Origin: Actinomycetota bacterium
Lineage (GTDB): Bacteria > Actinomycetota > Actinomycetes > Streptosporangiales > Streptosporangiaceae
Direction: 5' to 3'
Length of the DNA stretch: 16,576 nucleotides
NCBI GenBank assembly: GCA_003242605.1
Contig: QGUZ01000095.1
Coordinates: 1-16,576 of the forward strand
The position numbers and the translations under genes are program-made. Positions 13,357 through 16,576 of the stretch are shown piece by piece. Every line of letters begins with the position of its first letter. The first letter of the stretch is position 1. The notes below the pieces were generated by a model. The model was not told where the DNA came from. It ran no database searches and saw only the letters and a program-made list of their open reading frames with translations.

Positions 13357-14403
13357 ATGAGAAAGGCAGGTAGCGCCATCAGCGTCGTATGGTTGGGAGC
13401 CCGCGGCGTGGTCGTGCGGCCGCGGGCGCTCGTCGTCGGGCTCGGCAGCGCGCTGCTCGCGCTCGCGCTCACCGTGGTCGCGATCGGCGGGGGCGAGTTC
13501 CCGATGACCCCCGCCCAGGTCGTGGCCGCCCTCACCGGCGGCGGCACGCCCGCCGAGCGGTTCATCGTCGTCGAGCTGCGGCTGCCGCGCGCGATCTGCG
13601 CCCTGCTCGTCGGCGCCGCCCTGGCGCTCGCCGGGGCCCTGTTCCAGTCGCTGGTGCGCAACCCGCTCGGCAGCCCCGACGTGCTCGGCATCACCCAGGG
13701 GGCGACGGCCGGGGCGCTCGTGGTCGTGGTCGCCGGCGGCGGCACGCTGGCGCTGTCGGCCGGGGCGCTCGCCGGCGGCCTGCTCACCGGGGCCGCGATC
13801 TACCTGCTCGCCTGGAAGCGGGGCGTGCACGGGTTCCGGCTCGTGCTCGTCGGCATCGGCGCCACCGCGATCCTCACCGGCGTGAACGGCTTCCTGCTCA
13901 CCCGGGCCGAGCTGATGGAGGCGGCCCGCGCCCTGCTCTGGCTCACCGGCAGCCTCGACGGCCGCGGCTGGGAGCAGGCGCTGCCGCTGCTCGCCGGGGT
14001 GGGCGTGCTCGCCGCGCTCGTGCTGCCCGGCTCCGGGCGCGCGCTGCACGTGACCGAGATGGGCGACGACCTCGCCAGCGGCCTCGGGGTGCGGGTGGAG
14101 CGGCTGCGCATGCTGCTGCTCGGCGCTGCCGTGCTGCTCACCTCGTTCGCCGCGGCGGCCGTGGGGCCGGTCAACTTCGTCGCGCTCACCGCGCCGCAGC
14201 TCGCCCGGCGGCTCACCCGGGCGCCGGGGCCGAACCTGCTCGCCTCGATGTGCGTGGGCGCCGCGCTTCTCGTCGCCGCCGACCTGGCGGCGCAGCGCAT
14301 GTTCGGCGAGCGCCAGCTTCCGGTCGGCGTGATCACCGGCGTGATCGGCGGCGGCTACCTGGTGTGGCTGCTCGTCGCCGAGCGCCGCAGGGGCCGTATC
14401 TGA
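13357..14403 (+). CDS. FecCD-family iron-siderophore ABC transporter permease (second)
   Basis: The 348-residue membrane protein is the second FecCD subunit and would pair with the first. It has the same order of blocks: RLPRAICALLVGAALALAGA, VRNPLGSPDVLGITQGATAG and the ATPase-docking region AVGPVNFVALTAPQLARRLT, then a C-terminal helix pair. About nine or ten membrane helices can be read. ATG 13357 has a modest upstream GATGAGAG. No typical FecE/FepC ATPase gene follows, although many such operons end with one; the next genes are an ArsR-SRPBCC pair and then an ABC ATPase of a different subtype. Confidence 0.93.
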   Translation: MRKAGSAISVVWLGARGVVVRPRALVVGLGSALLALALTVVAIGGGEFPMTPAQVVAALTGGGTPAERFIVVELRLPRAICALLVGAALALAGALFQSLVRNPLGSPDVLGITQGATAGALVVVVAGGGTLALSAGALAGGLLTGAAIYLLAWKRGVHGFRLVLVGIGATAILTGVNGFLLTRAELMEAARALLWLTGSLDGRGWEQALPLLAGVGVLAALVLPGSGRALHVTEMGDDLASGLGVRVERLRMLLLGAAVLLTSFAAAAVGPVNFVALTAPQLARRLTRAPGPNLLASMCVGAALLVAADLAAQRMFGERQLPVGVITGVIGGGYLVWLLVAERRRGRI

Positions 14404-14430
14404 TCCTCATGATCTATCCCTCGCGATCCG

Positions 14431-14470
14431 CGCCTCGCGCCGGGCGGCCGTGCGCCGCGGCGAGCCTTTT
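14431..14470 (+). terminator. Candidate terminator after the permease genes
   Basis: CTCGC (14434-14438) pairs with GCGAG (14460-14464), with further imperfect G/C pairing inside (GCGC at 14437-14440 with GCGC at 14452-14455 is an alternative), and is followed by CCTTTT (14465-14470). It lies 30 bases past the stop codon. The T run makes it more terminator-like than most hairpins in the window, but the stem is imperfect. Confidence 0.4.
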
Positions 14471-14493
14471 ACCCTCTCTGCAGTGATATGTGC

Positions 14494-14523
14494 TTGCGGT
14501 GGCCGCGTCCGCGGGCGTAACGT
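14494..14523 (+). promoter_or_regulatory. Probable promoter of the ArsR-SRPBCC operon
   Basis: TTGCGG (14494-14499) and TAACGT (14518-14523), 18 bases apart, form a plausible -35/-10 pair. The expected transcription start falls close to ATG 14532, with no ribosome binding site between them, suggesting a leaderless mRNA, which is common in actinobacteria. Confidence 0.45.
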
Positions 14524-14543
14524 ACAACCAAATGGTTGTACGT
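14520..14543 (+). promoter_or_regulatory. ArsR-type operator covering the arsR-like start codon
   Basis: ACGTACAACCA (14520-14530) and TGGTTGTACGT (14533-14543) form a perfect 11-bp inverted repeat around AA. The start codon ATG (14532-14534) sits at its centre and the proposed -10 overlaps its left end. ArsR-family dimers bind such palindromes, so this is very probably the autoregulatory operator. Confidence 0.8.
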
Positions 14544-14864
14544 GAGCTGAGCGACGCGGACGCCGACCGCATCTTCCACGCCCTCGCCGACGCCACCCGG
14601 CGGGACATCATCGCCCGGGTGGCCCGGGAAGGGCTCTCGGTGTCGGCGCTCGCGCAGCACTACCCGATGAGCTTCGCGGCGGTGCAGAAGCACGTGGCGG
14701 TGCTGCACCGGGCGGGGCTCGTGCACAAGGAACGGCGCGGGCGGGAACAGGTCGTGCAGGCGCGGCCGGCCACCCTGCGCCGGGCGATCGAGCTGCTGGA
14801 GGCGTACGAGCGCATCTGGCGTCAGCGCGTCGACGGCATCGACCGGCTGCTGGCCGAGGAGTGA
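14532..14864 (+). CDS. ArsR-family transcriptional repressor
   Basis: The 110-residue protein is a compact ArsR/SmtB winged-helix repressor: IFHALADATRRDIIARVAREGLSVSALAQHY is the start of the domain, and MSFAAVQKHVAVLHRAGLVHKERRGREQ is the recognition helix plus wing. It lacks the cysteine metal site (ELCVCDL) of metal-sensing members, so it is of the non-metal type that usually pairs with an SRPBCC protein. I take ATG 14532 as the start because family members begin just there and the perfect operator surrounds it; GTG 14490 lies upstream of the likely promoter. It forms an operon with the SRPBCC gene, 13 bases apart. Confidence 0.92.
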   Translation: MVVRELSDADADRIFHALADATRRDIIARVAREGLSVSALAQHYPMSFAAVQKHVAVLHRAGLVHKERRGREQVVQARPATLRRAIELLEAYERIWRQRVDGIDRLLAEE

Positions 14865-14877
14865 GAAGGGGATCACC

Positions 14878-15360
14878 ATGCCCGTGGTGAAGTCGTACAA
14901 GGACGCCGAGGCGCTGACCCTGACGGTCGTCGCCGAGTTCGCCGCCCCGGTCGAGCGGGTGTGGCAGGTGTGGGAGGACCCGCGCCTGCTCGAGCGGTGG
15001 TGGGGCCCGCCCGGATGGCCGGCCACGTTCGAGCGGCACGAGTTCGTGGTCGGCGGCCGCTGCGCCTACTACATGACCGGCCCCGGCGGGGAGCGCTCGC
15101 GCGGGTGGTGGCGGATCACCGCGATCGAGCCGCCGCGCCGGCTGGAGTTCGACGACGGCTTCGCCGACGAGAGCGGCGAGCCGCAGCTCGAGGGCACGGT
15201 CATCCACGGCGTCGTCACGCTCGAGCCGCAGGAGACCGGCACCCGCATGACCATCGTCTGCCGGTTCGACGACGCCGCGGCCATGGAGCAGATGCTCGCC
15301 ATGGGCATGGAGGAGGGCATCACCCAGTCCGCGGGCCAGATCGACGACCTGCTCGGCTGA
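14878..15360 (+). CDS. SRPBCC/AHSA1-family protein (START-like fold)
   Basis: The 160-residue protein belongs to the AHSA1-type SRPBCC family, helix-grip proteins with a large hydrophobic cavity that binds small lipophilic ligands. Marks are FAAPVERVWQVWEDPRLLERWWGPPGWPA, the family's WWGP signature, then RCAYYMTGPGGERSRGWWRI, ITAIEPPRRLEF and a C-terminal helix with GMEEGITQSAGQIDDLL. The pairing with an ArsR gene is a very common arrangement and suggests induction when the repressor releases its operator. The start is ATG 14878 with GAAGGGG upstream. The natural ligand is unknown. Confidence 0.92.
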   Translation: MPVVKSYKDAEALTLTVVAEFAAPVERVWQVWEDPRLLERWWGPPGWPATFERHEFVVGGRCAYYMTGPGGERSRGWWRITAIEPPRRLEFDDGFADESGEPQLEGTVIHGVVTLEPQETGTRMTIVCRFDDAAAMEQMLAMGMEEGITQSAGQIDDLLG

Positions 15361-15425
15361 GCGCACGGCCCGGTGTCCGGGGGCCGGTGATCATCGTGCC
15401 GCGCGCGTCCGGCATGCTTGGTCGG

Positions 15426-16229
15426 GTGAACGCGGCGCTGCACCTCGACGACGTGACCATCCGGGTGACCGGCCGGACGCTCATCGACCGGGTGAGCTGG
15501 CGGGTGGAGTACGGCGAGCACTGGGTCGTGCTCGGCCCCAACGGGGCGGGGAAGACGACGATGCTGTCGGTCGCGGCGGCGGTACGGCATCCCACCTCGG
15601 GCACCGCGACCGTGCTCGGCCACCGGCTCGGCCGGGTGGACGTGCGCGAGCTGCGCCGCCGCATCGGGCTCGTGGCCGCGAGCCGGCGGCTGGTGGACGA
15701 GGCGCTGCTGGAGGAGGAGGGCGCGACCGCGCTCACCGTGGTGCTCACCGGGCACACCGGCACGAGCGCCCCGCTGTGGGACCGGTACGGCGAGGCCGAG
15801 TACGACCGGGCGCGGCGGCTGCTCGCCGAGGTCGGGCTGAAGGACCTCGCCGACCGCCGGTTCCAGGTGTGCTCCCAGGGGGAGCGGGCGCGGATCCGGC
15901 TCGCCCGCGCGCTCATGGGCGACCCTGAGATCCTGCTGCTCGACGAGCCGTTCGCGGGCCTCGACCTGCCCGCCCGGGAGGATCTGATCGACGCGCTGGA
16001 GGACCTGGCGGCGAGCCGGCCGGAGCTGCCGACCGTCCTGGTCACCCACCACCTGGAGGAGGTCCCGGCGAGCACCACCCACGCACTGCTGCTGCGGGAC
16101 TCCCGGGTGCTCGCCGCGGGCCCGGTGGACCAGGTGCTCACCTCCCGGAACCTCACCGAGTGCTTCGGCCGTCCGCTGCGGCTCGACCGGGTCGACGGCC
16201 GCTGGTACGCGCGGGCCGTGCGCCCCTAG
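15426..16229 (+). CDS. ABC transporter ATPase, YlmA/ModF-like
   Basis: The 267-residue ATP-binding subunit has Walker A GPNGAGKTT (residues 37-45), a signature region CSQGERARIRLARAL (149-163; the usual LSGGQ is replaced by CSQGE), Walker B ILLLDEP with Asp173 and Glu174, a D-loop AGLD and the H-loop histidine in VTHHLEEV (208). The overall style matches stand-alone actinobacterial ATPases of unknown substrate. The start is uncertain: GTG 15426 begins close to the first conserved strand and may be leaderless, and ATG 15414 is in frame. It could energise the FecCD permeases 1 kb upstream, but it is separated by the ArsR-SRPBCC operon and is not of the FecE/FepC pattern. Confidence 0.88.
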   Translation: MNAALHLDDVTIRVTGRTLIDRVSWRVEYGEHWVVLGPNGAGKTTMLSVAAAVRHPTSGTATVLGHRLGRVDVRELRRRIGLVAASRRLVDEALLEEEGATALTVVLTGHTGTSAPLWDRYGEAEYDRARRLLAEVGLKDLADRRFQVCSQGERARIRLARALMGDPEILLLDEPFAGLDLPAREDLIDALEDLAASRPELPTVLVTHHLEEVPASTTHALLLRDSRVLAAGPVDQVLTSRNLTECFGRPLRLDRVDGRWYARAVRP

Positions 16230-16576
16230 CCGCGGCGGCCCGGGATCGCGGCCCCGCGCCGCGCGGCGGCCGGTCGGCGGGGCCTCGCCGTACGGACGGG
16301 CAGGGCCCGGACCGGTGCGGAGCCGGCCAACCGATCCGGGCTGTGGTCCGGCGGGATCGGCCGTCGACGTCCGAGCCCCTGATCGAGCCGCGAGCTTGGC
16401 GCCAGGGGGACCTGAGGTACGTCCCGCACCGGCGCACCGGGATCGAGACGGGCTTGATGACCTCTGGAAGATCACGATCTGGCCGATCCGGGGGCCGGAG
16501 GCGCGGGCGGTCCCGCCGCGCCGTCCGCGTTCCGCGCGGCGGGCCCGGCCGCGGCGCGGGCCGCCTCCGCTCAGCC
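16230..16576. other. Terminal region without a supported gene
   Basis: After the ABC ATPase stop the 347 bases hold no coding frame that I accept. The first 60 bases are hairpin-rich and may terminate the ATPase transcript. From about 16330 the sequence is less extreme in G+C and contains seven GATC sites in 156 bases (first at 16333, last at 16485), with GATCGAG repeated exactly 60 bases apart (16381 and 16441). One plus-strand frame reads GLDDLWKITIWPIRGPEAR around 16450-16507, but it has no ATG or GTG start in the window. Confidence 0.4.

Noticed and set aside
12202..14049. 615-residue open frame on the minus strand across both permease genes
   Set aside because: It is antisense to two clear FecCD permeases, is rich in Arg, Gly, Pro and His, and matches no family. 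High G+C content removes stop codons from shadow frames.
11092..14403. A siderophore biosynthesis cluster with the iron transporter
   Set aside because: Only transport genes are present in the window; no synthetase, monooxygenase or acyltransferase for siderophore assembly is seen.
16153..16437. 94-residue minus-strand open frame near the window end
   Set aside because: It overlaps the end of the ABC ATPase gene, is Arg/Pro/Gly-rich and has no ribosome binding site or recognisable domain.
1..16576. CRISPR arrays, tRNA or rRNA genes, insertion sequences
   Set aside because: I found no regular repeat-spacer array, no cloverleaf with conserved T-loop sequence, no rRNA segment and no transposase or terminal inverted repeats.

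Overview
The window is about 16.6 kb of very G+C-rich chromosomal DNA. The third codon position is almost always G or C, GTG starts are common, and the proteins look actinobacterial: a lone PspC protein, a LURP-one-related protein, a deazaflavin (F420)-type oxidoreductase, a DtxR/IdeR-type iron box and a Tat-type lipoprotein signal. A member of the Streptosporangiales or a related actinomycete fits best; this is inference from style, not a database match. I see no rRNA, tRNA, CRISPR array, insertion sequence or prophage gene.

Layout. Positions 1-126 are a strikingly A/T-free tract next to the end of lipB (minus strand, octanoyltransferase). Two further minus-strand genes follow, a small PspC membrane protein and a HAD-like hydrolase. 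From about 2.2 kb the plus strand carries a LURP-one-related protein, undecaprenyl-diphosphatase UppP, a stand-alone 2-oxoacid-dehydrogenase E2 catalytic domain without a lipoyl domain, a soluble PAS histidine kinase with no partner regulator, a small heat-shock protein, a MerR/HspR-like regulator, an EthD-like protein, a solitary D12-class adenine methyltransferase, an AraC-family regulator and an F420-type oxidoreductase. Most of these are single-gene units separated by spacers rich in hairpins and in the word GTACGG.

From 11.1 kb to 14.4 kb lies an iron/siderophore uptake locus. A Tat-type lipoprotein binding protein (minus strand) diverges from two FecCD-type permeases (plus strand). The roughly 125-bp divergent promoter holds two DtxR/IdeR-like iron boxes, one near each gene. 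No typical FecE/FepC ATPase is present. It is followed by an ArsR-SRPBCC two-gene operon, whose near-perfect operator covers the ArsR start codon, and by an ABC ATPase (15.4-16.2 kb) of a YlmA/ModF-like type that might or might not energise the permeases. The last 347 bases hold no gene I can support.

The region is mostly conserved housekeeping and accessory single genes, and I do not see a convincing new multi-gene system. The items most worth a second look are regulatory: the hsp20 leader with an inverted repeat whose CCTCC arm can pair with either GGAGG or the ribosome binding site, the ArsR operator on a probably leaderless start, the paired iron boxes, the GTACGG word in spacers and hairpins, and the 97-base A/T-free tract.
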